From an uncultured Atopobiaceae bacterium (lineage in GTDB: Bacteria > Actinomycetota > Coriobacteriia > Coriobacteriales > Atopobiaceae): DNA of 6,317 nucleotides. The position numbers and the translations under genes were made by a program. The stretch's first letter is position 1, and every line of letters starts with the position of its first letter. The notes beneath the pieces are model-generated. The model made no database searches. It was not told where the DNA came from and saw only the letters and a program-made list of their open reading frames with translations. Shown here piece after piece: positions 1-5,703 of this stretch. Where the stretch lies: the NCBI GenBank assembly GCA_900770865.1, contig CAAGLU010000460.1, positions 1 to 6,317 on the forward strand. Reading direction: 5' to 3'.

Positions 1-414
1 GTCCCTGCCCGAGAAGAGCGTCTTCTCGACAAGGTCGCAGGCAATCTCGATGCAGCGCGGGCAAGGTGTGAGAACCACGCCCGTCTCACGCCCCTTGAGG
101 TCGTGGCACGCCGTGGCGCCGGCATCGTTTGCAAACTGGGACACCATCTGACGCGAGAGCGCGTAGGTGGAACCCTTGCTCGTGGGGTGCGCAAGGTCGC
201 CCGTGCTGTTGACAAGACCCGCCAGCATGCAGGCGCCCGAGAGCGCCCCGCAGGTGCCCTCCATGCCGCCCATGCCAAGGCCCAGACCTTCACACGCCTT
301 GAAAAGCGTTATCTCGTCAACGCCCACGAGGTCCGCGTACGTGCAGGCAACGGCCTGGGCGCAGTTGTAACCCCGTGTGTGGCGCTCGGCGGCGGATTGG
401 CTTCTGGACTCCAC
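1..414 (-). CDS. C_GCAxxG_C_C family putative redox-active cysteine-rich protein (3' end beyond the window)
   Basis: The 138 codons visible read without a stop to the left edge, so the C-terminus is missing. Translation from the GTG at 414-412 gives the family's hallmarks in order: GYNCAQAV (residues 16-22, C18), EGLGLGMGGMEGTCGALSGA (42-61, C55), then C103 before DLKGRE and a late CPRC pair (C118, C121). Nine cysteines are visible (18, 24, 41, 55, 62, 103, 118, 121, 126). The family is annotated as putatively redox-active, possibly metal- or Fe-S-binding, and is common in anaerobes; no reaction is established. The GTG start is chosen because a GGGGGAGGGGAAG ribosome binding site lies 6 bases upstream and no ATG occurs before the conserved core. 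Only one base separates it from the HIT stop codon, so translational coupling is likely. Family assignment is firm; function is unknown. Confidence 0.88.
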   Translation of the reverse strand, partial: MESRSQSAAERHTRGYNCAQAVACTYADLVGVDEITLFKACEGLGLGMGGMEGTCGALSGACMLAGLVNSTGDLAHPTSKGSTYALSRQMVSQFANDAGATACHDLKGRETGVVLTPCPRCIEIACDLVEKTLFSGRD

Positions 415-415
415 G

Positions 416-763
416 CTACTTCCCCTCCCCCGCATTGGGGTCGAGCTTGCGACCGCCAAGCACGTGGACATGCAGGTGGTGCACGGATTGTCCGCCGTCG
501 TCACCGGTGTTGGTGATGCAGCGGAAGCCGGTCTTGTCGATGCCTGTCTGCTCGGCGACAACCTTCACCGCGTGTGCAATGGCGGCAAGCGTCTCGGCAG
601 GAACGTTGTCGGTGATGTTCTCATAGTGCTTCTTGGGAACCACGAGCACGTGAGTGGGCGTCAGCGGGTTGATGTCCGGGAAGGCAACAACGAGGTCGTC
701 CTCGTAGAGGAAGTTGGTAGGAATCTCTCCGTTGGCAATCTTGCAGAAGAGGCAGTCTGACAT
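416..763 (-). CDS. HIT family protein, HINT-type purine nucleoside phosphoramidase/hydrolase
   Basis: This 115-residue protein is a full-length HINT-branch histidine triad protein. It opens with CLFCKIANGEIP (4-15), followed by YEDD (20-23), AFPDINPLTPTHVLVVPKKH (27-46) and the triad HLHVHVLGG (96-104). By family knowledge the middle triad histidine, H98, is the nucleophile that forms a nucleotidyl intermediate, with H96, H100 and H38 around it. Relatives hydrolyse adenosine 5'-phosphoramidate and similar nucleotide substrates in the cytoplasm; the physiological substrate here cannot be read from sequence. The N-terminal CxxC (C4, C7) occurs in many bacterial members, where a zinc-binding role is possible. 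The ATG has an AAAGGGAG ribosome binding site at 777-770 with a 6-base spacer. The gene follows xseB after a 123-base gap with tandem repeats and a possible promoter, and its stop codon nearly touches the next gene. Confidence 0.95.
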   Translation of the reverse strand: MSDCLFCKIANGEIPTNFLYEDDLVVAFPDINPLTPTHVLVVPKKHYENITDNVPAETLAAIAHAVKVVAEQTGIDKTGFRCITNTGDDGGQSVHHLHVHVLGGRKLDPNAGEGK

Positions 764-799
764 TTGTTACTCCCTTTCTTGTCTCATGTGTGCGGGATT

Positions 800-805
800 T
801 TTATA
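800..805 (-). promoter_or_regulatory. Possible extended -10 promoter element for the HIT gene
   Basis: On the minus strand the sequence TGGTATAAA gives a TGn extension followed by TATAAA, five of six matches to the sigma-70-type -10 consensus. It is one of very few AT-rich spots in a GC-rich region. A start site around 793 would leave a leader of about 30 nt with the AAAGGGAG ribosome binding site. No convincing -35 hexamer lies 16-18 bp upstream, where the tandem repeats sit, so the call rests on the extended -10 alone. Confidence 0.4.
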
Positions 806-880
806 CCAGGTAACGGAATCCCACTACCAGGTAACGGAATCCCACTGCCGGGTAAATCAATCCCGTCAATCAATCCCGTC
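805..880. repeat. 21-bp tandem repeat (2 exact copies, 1 diverged, plus a 13-bp partial) upstream of the HIT gene
   Basis: Copies at 805-825 and 826-846 are identical. The 847-867 copy is diverged but has the same length, and its last 13 bases (855-867) are repeated exactly at 868-880. The array fills most of the 123-base gap between xseB and the HIT gene. On the minus strand each unit contains GGUAGUGG-GAUU-CCGUUACC (828-809), which forms an 8-bp stem with a 4-nt loop if G.U pairs are allowed. In the neighbouring unit (849-830) one pair becomes C.A. In plus-strand RNA the same positions would be A.C mismatches, so any RNA structure favours the transcribed minus strand. Role unknown: it could be an RNA structure, a protein-binding array next to the possible promoter at 800-805, or neutral slippage. 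Confidence 0.9.
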
Positions 881-886
881 GTGAGT

Positions 887-1168
887 CTACTCGTCAAGGT
901 AGGCCGTGGAGGGCGCGGCCGTGGTATCGGTGACAGGCGCATCCTCGTCGGTTGCGTCGAGAAGCACGCGGACCTTCTGCTCCGCGTTGGCAAGGCGCTC
1001 GCGCAGGCTCTTCAGGAGCTCCACGCCCCTGGTGTAGCGCTCGAGCGACTCCTCAAGCTCGAGGTCTCCGGCTTCAAGCGAGCGCACGATCTGCTCGAGC
1101 TCGACGGAAGCCTCCTTGAAGCTGAGGTCCTCGACCTTCCTCGTGTCCTTGGTGGCGTCTTCTGCCAT
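887..1168 (-). CDS. xseB: Exodeoxyribonuclease VII small subunit
   Basis: XseB is the small subunit of exonuclease VII, which degrades single-stranded DNA to oligonucleotides in both directions without needing a divalent metal; several XseB copies bind each XseA. The 93-residue protein has the family core LSFKEASVELEQIVRSLEAG (16-35), then LELEESLERYTRGVELLKS (36-54) and ANAEQKVRVLL (60-70), which form the helical hairpin expected for the family. Its tail (residues 71-93) is acidic and Thr/Ala-rich and looks unstructured. The start MAEDATKD is chosen because a GGGAG ribosome binding site (1179-1175) lies 6 bases upstream; extending 34 codons further would overlap xseA and add residues with no family similarity. 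It lies 61 bases after xseA, with a small CGCGG/CCGCG inverted repeat in that gap. Confidence 0.95.
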   Translation of the reverse strand: MAEDATKDTRKVEDLSFKEASVELEQIVRSLEAGDLELEESLERYTRGVELLKSLRERLANAEQKVRVLLDATDEDAPVTDTTAAPSTAYLDE

Positions 1169-1184
1169 CTTTGTCTCCCTTCCT

Positions 1185-1199
1185 CGCGGGCAAGCCGCG
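1185..1199 (-). other. Small inverted repeat just upstream of the xseB ribosome binding site
   Basis: CGCGG (1185-1189) and CCGCG (1195-1199) flank the 5-base loop GCAAG. On the minus strand the hairpin ends 5 bases before the GGGAG of xseB (1179-1175). No T-run follows, so it is not a classic terminator. It may be a processing or translation-tuning hairpin, but five GC pairs can arise by chance at this base composition. Confidence 0.3.
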
Positions 1200-1229
1200 T
1201 GTTTGTACTGCAGATGGTAGCAAGGCACC

Positions 1230-2588
1230 CTATGAGGCTGCCTTGCCCGTGCTGGTGACCGTTGCCCCAAGTTCTCCTTCGCCGAGAAGGACTGAGATGT
1301 TTTCGCCCACCTCTACCTGGGACGCGTTTGAAAGTATGTGTCCATCGGCGTCGCGTGCCAGGGCGTATCCGCGGCCTAGCACCTTGAGTGGCGAGAGCGC
1401 GTCGAGCGAGGCAGCGTAGCGTGCCACAGAGGTCTGGTACGGGCGCAGGAGCCCCCTTCCCGCAACCGAGAACCTCTGAGCGTCTCCGTCAACGCGCTCT
1501 CGCGAGCGCGCAAGCGATTTGGGGATTGCACCGTGAAGGCGCTCCTCCGTAAGGTCAAGCGTACGAGCGCGGTCCTCGAGCGTTGCCATGGGGTCAGTGA
1601 GGCAGCGCCGAGACGCCAGCGAATCCACAAAGACCGTGAGGCGAGAAAGGCGCGCCTCCATCGAGCGGGCGGCCCTCTCGCCAAGCGCGTCAACCTCACG
1701 GGCGTCGGCCTGCAGCATGGCCGCCATGGCGTTGCCCAGGCGAACGCCGCGCTGGTTGATGAGGGTCTCAATCTCGTTCATGGCGGGTGCCACAGACTCC
1801 GCCGCTGCCGTGGGCGTAGAGCAGCGCCTGTCCGAGACCATGTCGCAGATGGACGTGTCCGGCTCGTGGCCAATACCCGTGATTACGGGCACGGGGCAGG
1901 CGGCAACGGCACGAGCAAGCTGCTCGTCGTTGAAGCACATGAGGTCCTCGAAGGAGCCGCCACCGCGCACAAGCAGGATTGCGTCTGGCTTCGACGCCGC
2001 GGCGACCTCAAGCGCGCGGATGATGGTTGCCGGGGCATGCTTGCCCTGCACGGCACAGCCCACCGCGTCTATCTGCACGAGCGGGTTCCTTCTCCGCAGC
2101 GTGCGCTTGACGTCCTCGATCACGCTGCCGGAAAGCGATGTGACCACGCAGACACGCGAGCAGAAGGCGGGGATGCGCCTCTTGCGCGCCGGGTCCATGA
2201 GGCCCTCACGCTCGAGCTTGCGCGCGAGCTCGGCAACCTGCTGGCGGAGAAGCCCCTCCCCCGCCACCGTGATGTGCTTGGCGACAAACGAGAGCTTGCC
2301 CGTGTTCTGGTAGACGTCGAAGGCACCCGTCATCTGGATCTGGAGGCCGTCGCGCAGCTGCGTGCCAGAAGTCTCGACAAAGTCACGGTAGACGCCGCGC
2401 CAGGCGATGGTCGACATGGCCGCCGTGGCATCCTTTACCTCGAAGTAGCAGTGCCCGGAGCGGGCGTTTGGCCCCCGGAAGCCACTTACCTCGCCCATGA
2501 CCGAGAGGGTGGGAATCTGCGCCACCTGGCCCTTGGCCACCTGCACCGCCTCGGTTACCGAGAGCGGCTCCTCCTTGGTGCCCGCCAT
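1230..2588 (-). CDS. xseA: Exodeoxyribonuclease VII large subunit
   Basis: XseA is the catalytic subunit of exonuclease VII, which works in DNA repair and clears single-stranded DNA. At 452 residues it is full length (the E. coli protein is about 456). The N-terminal OB-fold covers roughly residues 10-110, with LSVMGEVSGFRG (28-39) and GHCYFEVKDATAAM (45-58). The catalytic block follows: VVTSLSGSVIEDV (148-160), RGGGSFEDLMCFNDE (208-222) and GIGHEPDTSICDMVSDRR (238-255) running into STPTAAAE (257-264). The conserved H241 and D244 are present, as are R208 and D159, which I believe match residues needed for activity in E. coli XseA. A long charged, probably coiled-coil region (about 270-390) precedes the C-terminal GRGYALARDADG...GEGELGATVTSTG. 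The ATG has an AGGAGGG ribosome binding site (2603-2597) inside the end of the upstream peptidase gene, only 3 bases after its stop, so the pair is probably co-translated. Confidence 0.97.
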   Translation of the reverse strand: MAGTKEEPLSVTEAVQVAKGQVAQIPTLSVMGEVSGFRGPNARSGHCYFEVKDATAAMSTIAWRGVYRDFVETSGTQLRDGLQIQMTGAFDVYQNTGKLSFVAKHITVAGEGLLRQQVAELARKLEREGLMDPARKRRIPAFCSRVCVVTSLSGSVIEDVKRTLRRRNPLVQIDAVGCAVQGKHAPATIIRALEVAAASKPDAILLVRGGGSFEDLMCFNDEQLARAVAACPVPVITGIGHEPDTSICDMVSDRRCSTPTAAAESVAPAMNEIETLINQRGVRLGNAMAAMLQADAREVDALGERAARSMEARLSRLTVFVDSLASRRCLTDPMATLEDRARTLDLTEERLHGAIPKSLARSRERVDGDAQRFSVAGRGLLRPYQTSVARYAASLDALSPLKVLGRGYALARDADGHILSNASQVEVGENISVLLGEGELGATVTSTGKAAS

Positions 2589-2591
2589 GGG

Positions 2592-3287
2592 CTAGTCCCT
2601 CCTGTCAGTGCGGCCGATGAGGTAGAGCAGCTGCACCACCGAGACGAGAGCCGCAGCAACGTAGGTAAGCGCAGCCGCCGTGAGAACCTCCTTGGCGCCC
2701 TGGCGGTCTATGCCCTGGCCGTGCGTCTCCAGGAACTGGACGGCGCGCCTGGAGGCGTTGATCTCTACCGGGAGCGTGACCAGCTGGAAGACGACCGAGA
2801 AGGCAAAGAGTGCGATGGCGATGCGCACGAGACCGACGGCGTTCATGAAGACGCCGGCGAGAAACACGAGCATCCACACGTTCTGTGAGAAGTTGACCAC
2901 CGGCACGAGTGCCGTACGCACTCGCATGGGGACATAGTCCTTGGCATGCTGCACGGCGTGGCCCGCCTCGTGGCAAGCCACGGCAACAGAGGCAACGGAG
3001 CCGCCACGCATGTTCTCCTCGGAGAGGTGCAGGTTGTTGTCACGCGGATCGTAGTAGTCCGTGAGGTGCCCGGCAACCGAGGTGATCCCCACGCTCGATG
3101 CGCCGCCCTCGTTGAGCATCTGGCGCGCAACGTCTGCGCCGGTGCCATCGAACGAGGCATCGACCTTGGACCACCGCTCGTACTTACGCTTGATGTAGGA
3201 CTGGGTGATTAGACCAAGGAAGAGGGAGAGGAGCACGATACCGTAGTAGGCAAAATCGATACCGTACCCGTAGTAGTAATAGCCCAT
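2592..3287 (-). CDS. Membrane zinc metallopeptidase (YugP-like, Zn_peptidase_2 family)
   Basis: This 231-residue protein matches the length and layout of the B. subtilis YugP family of predicted membrane zinc peptidases, whose substrates are unknown. After a striking GYYYYGYG N-terminus comes a transmembrane segment (about 12-29), then a soluble stretch with GITSVAGHLTDYYDPRDNN (67-85) and SEENMRGGSVASVAVACHEAGHAVQH (89-114). The zinc motif is HEAGH, with ligands H106 and H110 and catalytic E107. Hydrophobic segments follow at about 137-174 and 203-225. LPVEINASRRA (172-182) is a conserved family block, and its E175 is a candidate third metal ligand (inference). The MGYYYY start is chosen for its GGAG (3299-3296) and because the hydrophobic anchor begins there; reading further upstream crosses a palindromic leader and gives unrelated basic sequence. 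The gene lies 143 bases after rnd and 3 bases before xseA. Confidence 0.92.
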   Translation of the reverse strand: MGYYYYGYGIDFAYYGIVLLSLFLGLITQSYIKRKYERWSKVDASFDGTGADVARQMLNEGGASSVGITSVAGHLTDYYDPRDNNLHLSEENMRGGSVASVAVACHEAGHAVQHAKDYVPMRVRTALVPVVNFSQNVWMLVFLAGVFMNAVGLVRIAIALFAFSVVFQLVTLPVEINASRRAVQFLETHGQGIDRQGAKEVLTAAALTYVAAALVSVVQLLYLIGRTDRRD

Positions 3288-3300
3288 AAGGGAAGCTCCA

Positions 3301-3352
3301 ATCGTTGGTGGCCGTGGGGCATATGTACCCAAGGCCGTCCGGCACCAACGAT
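3301..3352 (-). promoter_or_regulatory. Large dyad / stem-loop abutting the zinc peptidase ribosome binding site
   Basis: ATCGTTGGTG (3301-3310) and its exact reverse complement CACCAACGAT (3343-3352) form 10-bp arms. Inside them, GGCC (3310-3313 and 3333-3336) and TGGG/CCCA (3315-3318, 3328-3331) can pair as alternative inner stems. In the minus-strand transcript the 3' arm ends one base before the GGAG (3299-3296) of the peptidase gene. There is no T-run, which argues against an intrinsic terminator. A leader RNA element controlling translation, or a DNA operator, would both fit. A TATCAT hexamer (3356-3351) overlaps the 5' arm and could be a -10 element, without a clear -35. Confidence 0.55.
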
Positions 3353-3394
3353 GATACAAAAGCCGCGCGACACAAATAGCATGCTCACGAGAAG

Positions 3395-3425
3395 GCCGCA
3401 GCCGCGGCAGCTTCGCCTTGAAGCT
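3395..3425 (-). other. Two adjacent short hairpins just after the rnd stop codon
   Basis: AGCTTC (3409-3414) pairs with GAAGCT (3420-3425) around the 5-base loop GCCTT. Directly next to it GCCGC (3395-3399) pairs with GCGGC (3404-3408) around AGCC. On the minus strand the pair begins 5 bases after the rnd stop codon (3433-3431). No U-rich tract follows, only CUUCUCG, so at best this is a weak or factor-assisted terminator, or a 3'-end stabiliser separating rnd from the peptidase gene. Confidence 0.4.
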
Positions 3426-3430
3426 CGCCC

Positions 3431-4561
3431 CTAGATGACCTCGATGCGCCCGTCGCGCACCGTGAGGCCTACGGAGCCCTCGAGCAGGCTCTCGAGCTGC
3501 TTGCCGGCCAGCTCGTGTCGCCAACCGGTCGCAAGACGCGACTTGGAGCGGTCCTGGGCGAACTCCACTAGGTCATCCCTTGTGGCTATGAGCTGTGTGG
3601 CAATGCCGGACTTCTCGGAGACGATCCTCACCAGCGCAACCATGAGGTCCACCACGCTCTCCACCTCAGCGGAGGGGTGCGCATGGCGCTCCGGCTGCGG
3701 GCAGGCAGAACCGGGGACCTCCTCCCCTGCGTGGACGGCGTCGAGAAGGTCGCGCACGTCCCTCTCGCTGAGCTGGTCGGTGCCGCGAATCTTGCGCAGG
3801 CGGTCGCGGCTGCGCGGCGCCCTCTTGCAGACCTCAACCACCACCTCGTCCGAGAGAACCCACTTGCGGGGAACGTCGTGGCTTGCCGCCGTCTGCTCGC
3901 GCCAAGCGCAGACCTCGCGCGCGATGGCAAGCTGCCGGCGCGTGAGGGAGCTCGAGCGCTTGAGTCTGAGATAGGCCTCTCGAGGGTCCCTGTGCATGTG
4001 GGAGGGGTCGGTCACCTCTGCCATCTCGGGCTGGACCCAGGCCAGGCGGTCCTTCTCGACGAGCTGCTCCATCATGCGGTCATAGATTCCGGGAAGATAG
4101 CGCACGTCATCCTCGGCGTAGGTGAGCTGCTCTGGGTCGAGCGGGCGGCGCGACCAATCCGTGAGGGACTCTGCCTTGGGAAGCTTCACGCCTGCGTAGG
4201 CCTCAACCAGCGAAGCGTAGCTCACCTGCTGGCGCATGCCCAGAAACGCGGCAGCGACCTGCGTGTCGAAGACCGAAGCGCAGGTCACGCCCATGCCGTC
4301 GAGAATGACCTCGAGGTCCTGTCCGCAGGCGTGGAAGACCTTAGTGACCCGCTCGTCTGCAAAGATGTGCGCCAAGGGCGAGAGGTCCTCGATCAGGATG
4401 GGGTCGATGGCACCAATCTCTGTGGGCGTACCAACCTGCACGAGGCAGAGCTTGGGATAATAGGTCCTCTCGCGGAGGAACTCCGTGTCCACGGCAATGA
4501 CGGGCTCGTTGCCAATTCGCTCGCAGAAGGCACTCAGTTCATCGCTTGTGGATATGTACAC
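3431..4561 (-). CDS. rnd: RNase D-type 3'-5' exoribonuclease (DEDDy exonuclease plus HRDC domains)
   Basis: RNase D trims RNA 3' ends, classically tRNA precursors, using two metal ions in the cytoplasm. The 376-residue protein has a DEDDy exonuclease domain (about 1-170): VIAVDTEFLRE (21-31; D25, E27), KVFHACGQDLEVI (74-86; D82) and LTYAEDDVRYL (146-156; the Y148-x3-D152 motif III). All catalytic positions are present. An HRDC domain follows (about 205-285: SLTRRQLAIAREVCAWRE then KIRG), then a second HRDC-like C-terminal domain (about 300-376: QLIATRDDLVEFAQ, GWRHELAG). The GTG at 4561-4559 is chosen because a GGGAG (4572-4568) lies 6 bases upstream. In-frame ATGs further upstream (4615-4613, 4621-4619) would add about 20 residues, have no ribosome binding site and invade the divergent promoter region. 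It is the first minus-strand gene and is divergent from the lipid kinase. Confidence 0.93.
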   Translation of the reverse strand: MYISTSDELSAFCERIGNEPVIAVDTEFLRERTYYPKLCLVQVGTPTEIGAIDPILIEDLSPLAHIFADERVTKVFHACGQDLEVILDGMGVTCASVFDTQVAAAFLGMRQQVSYASLVEAYAGVKLPKAESLTDWSRRPLDPEQLTYAEDDVRYLPGIYDRMMEQLVEKDRLAWVQPEMAEVTDPSHMHRDPREAYLRLKRSSSLTRRQLAIAREVCAWREQTAASHDVPRKWVLSDEVVVEVCKRAPRSRDRLRKIRGTDQLSERDVRDLLDAVHAGEEVPGSACPQPERHAHPSAEVESVVDLMVALVRIVSEKSGIATQLIATRDDLVEFAQDRSKSRLATGWRHELAGKQLESLLEGSVGLTVRDGRIEVI

Positions 4562-4693
4562 TCGACTCTCCCAGCTCAAAGGTGTTAGCCAAAGGCCCCA
4601 GCGTTGGGCTACCATGTGCATGTGGCCCGGCGGGGGGCCGGCGCCCGGAACATGATACATGCTATCCCTTGTTGGGGGACCGGGGAGGACATC
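4562..4693. promoter_or_regulatory. Divergent intergenic region between rnd and the lipid kinase gene
   Basis: This 132-base region must carry start signals for both neighbours, which are read away from each other. It holds the rnd ribosome binding site GGGAG (4572-4568, minus) and the kinase site GGAGG (4684-4688, plus). The most AT-rich part, around 4650-4670, contains TATCAT on the minus strand (4657-4652) and TGCTATCCC on the plus strand (4660-4668) as weak -10 candidates; neither has a good -35. An imperfect inverted repeat, GGGCTAC (4606-4612) with GTGGCCC (4622-4628), and very G/C-rich sequence at 4624-4648 could fold or bind protein. Exact promoters cannot be assigned. Confidence 0.45.
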
Positions 4694-5668
4694 ATGCGCA
4701 GCGTCATCATCCACAACCCCATGTCGGGGTTTGGCTCGGATGCCATATTCGAGTTCGAGCGGGCCCTCGTCCACGCTGGCGACGAGTGCACGTTCCGTGC
4801 GCTCGCACCGGACTTCGTCGCCGAGGAGGCTGTGGCAGACGCCGAAGACTTTGACGTCTGCGTGCTCTCCGGTGGCGACGGCTCCGTGACGGGGCTGCTC
4901 TATGCCCTGCGTAACCGCAACGTTTCCGCCTGCGTGTTTCCCTCGGGCACGGCAAACCTGCTCTTCGCAAACATTGGCAACGCACCCGAGCCGGCAGCGC
5001 TCGCGCGTGCGTGCCGCGTGGGACACACCGCCTGCATCGACCTCGGAGAGATCTCCTGGCTAGACGAGCAGGGCGTCCAACATGTAAAGGGTTTTGGGCT
5101 CATGTCAGGAACGGGCTTCGATGCCCAGCTCATGGAAGCAGCTCTGCCAAACAAGGCGGCCATGGGACAGGCGGCATACTTCGCCGCTGCGTTTGCCAAC
5201 CCACGCCCCACGGTTGAGGAGTTCACCATCATCGTTGATGGCCAGGAGTACCATCGCCGCGGCATCTCCTGCATGGTTGCAGACAATGCCATGATGCAGG
5301 GAGACATCCAGATTGTGCCCGACTGCCGGATGGACGATGGTCTTCTCGACGTCATTGTCGTCGAGACACAGGACGCAGCCCAGGTGCTGCGCCCGCTCTT
5401 CTCGGGCATCGTAGACAAGACGGGCAAGTCCATTGGTCGACCGCACCTCGAGGCATTCCGCGGCCGCGAGATCACGGTGCGCACCGAGGAGCCCGTGCCG
5501 CTCGAGATCGACGGAGACGTTGTGAGCTCGGGCGTCACAGAGTACCACGCAAAGGCCCTTCCCGGGGTGTGCAGCATCGTGGTGGACAGCATGAGCTCCT
5601 ACCAGCCAAGCTCAGACGCACCCGCCCGTTTTGCGGACGCCGACGAGATAGCGTTTCCCCAGGAGTAG
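4694..5668 (+). CDS. Diacylglycerol/sphingosine kinase-like lipid kinase (DagK/LCB5 family)
   Basis: Proteins of this family phosphorylate diacylglycerol or related lipids with ATP at the inner face of the membrane, feeding phosphatidate back into phospholipid synthesis. The 324-residue protein has typical length. The N-terminal catalytic domain has IIHNPMSGFG (5-14), VCVLSGGDGSVTGLLYAL (55-72), with the nucleotide-binding GGDG at 60-63, and VFPSGTANLLFANIG (81-95). GLMSGTGFDAQLM (135-147) leads into the C-terminal beta-sandwich, with PDCRMDDGLLDVIV (209-222) and PLEIDGDVV (269-277). The ATG is chosen because GGAGG (4684-4688) precedes it by 5 bases; an upstream in-frame ATG at 4604 has no such site. 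Unlike many relatives it has Ser rather than Thr after GGDG, and Asp rather than Glu in the late DGE-type motif. The lipid substrate cannot be told from sequence, so no gene symbol is given. It is a single-gene unit by layout, followed by a hairpin. Confidence 0.92.
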   Translation: MRSVIIHNPMSGFGSDAIFEFERALVHAGDECTFRALAPDFVAEEAVADAEDFDVCVLSGGDGSVTGLLYALRNRNVSACVFPSGTANLLFANIGNAPEPAALARACRVGHTACIDLGEISWLDEQGVQHVKGFGLMSGTGFDAQLMEAALPNKAAMGQAAYFAAAFANPRPTVEEFTIIVDGQEYHRRGISCMVADNAMMQGDIQIVPDCRMDDGLLDVIVVETQDAAQVLRPLFSGIVDKTGKSIGRPHLEAFRGREITVRTEEPVPLEIDGDVVSSGVTEYHAKALPGVCSIVVDSMSSYQPSSDAPARFADADEIAFPQE

Positions 5669-5690
5669 CGGGCGCCACGAGGGCGCCCGC
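5668..5690. terminator. GC-rich hairpin between convergent genes, possible bidirectional terminator
   Basis: GCGGGCGCC (5668-5676) and GGCGCCCGC (5682-5690) form a perfect 9-bp stem with the 5-base loop ACGAG. It starts on the last base of the kinase stop codon and lies 13 bases from the stop codon of the convergent DUF4867 gene. Neither side has a T-run, so it is not a canonical intrinsic terminator. Position and stem strength suggest transcript-end formation or 3'-end protection for both genes. Confidence 0.6.
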
Positions 5691-5703
5691 CGGCTTGCAA
5701 AGC

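Noticed and set aside
103..516. Plus-strand frame of 137 codons over the C_GCAxxG_C_C gene
   Set aside because: The minus strand carries the conserved cysteine family; the plus product is Arg/Ala/His-rich with no motif.
805..880. CRISPR array
   Set aside because: The repeats are directly adjacent with no spacers and the unit is only 21 bp.
784..993. Minus-strand 69-codon frame ending in a repeated GSGIPLP peptide; the plus strand reads a similar GNGIPLP repeat
   Set aside because: The repeat stays in frame on both strands only because the unit is 21 bp and nearly self-complementary. The frame overlaps the xseB 3' end out of phase, has no ribosome binding site and the rest of it resembles no protein.
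1533..2888. Open plus-strand frame of 451 codons lying opposite xseA and part of the peptidase gene
   Set aside because: The opposite strand encodes a clear XseA with all motifs. The plus-strand product is rich in Arg, His, Gly and Ala with no recognisable family, typical of an antisense frame in GC-rich DNA, and it crosses a gene boundary.
3288..3524. N-terminal extension of the peptidase frame up to 3524
   Set aside because: It overlaps the end of rnd, runs through the dyad and hairpins, and yields basic sequence unlike the family. The ATG at 3287-3285 has its own ribosome binding site and begins at the membrane anchor.
4562..5026. Extension of the RNase D frame by about 155 codons upstream of 4561
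   Set aside because: It runs antisense across the start of the lipid kinase gene and adds residues unlike RNase D; the GTG at 4561 has a well-placed GGGAG.
4900..5592. Minus-strand frame of 230 codons opposite the lipid kinase
   Set aside because: It is antisense to a fully motif-supported kinase, has no family resemblance and is a composition artefact.
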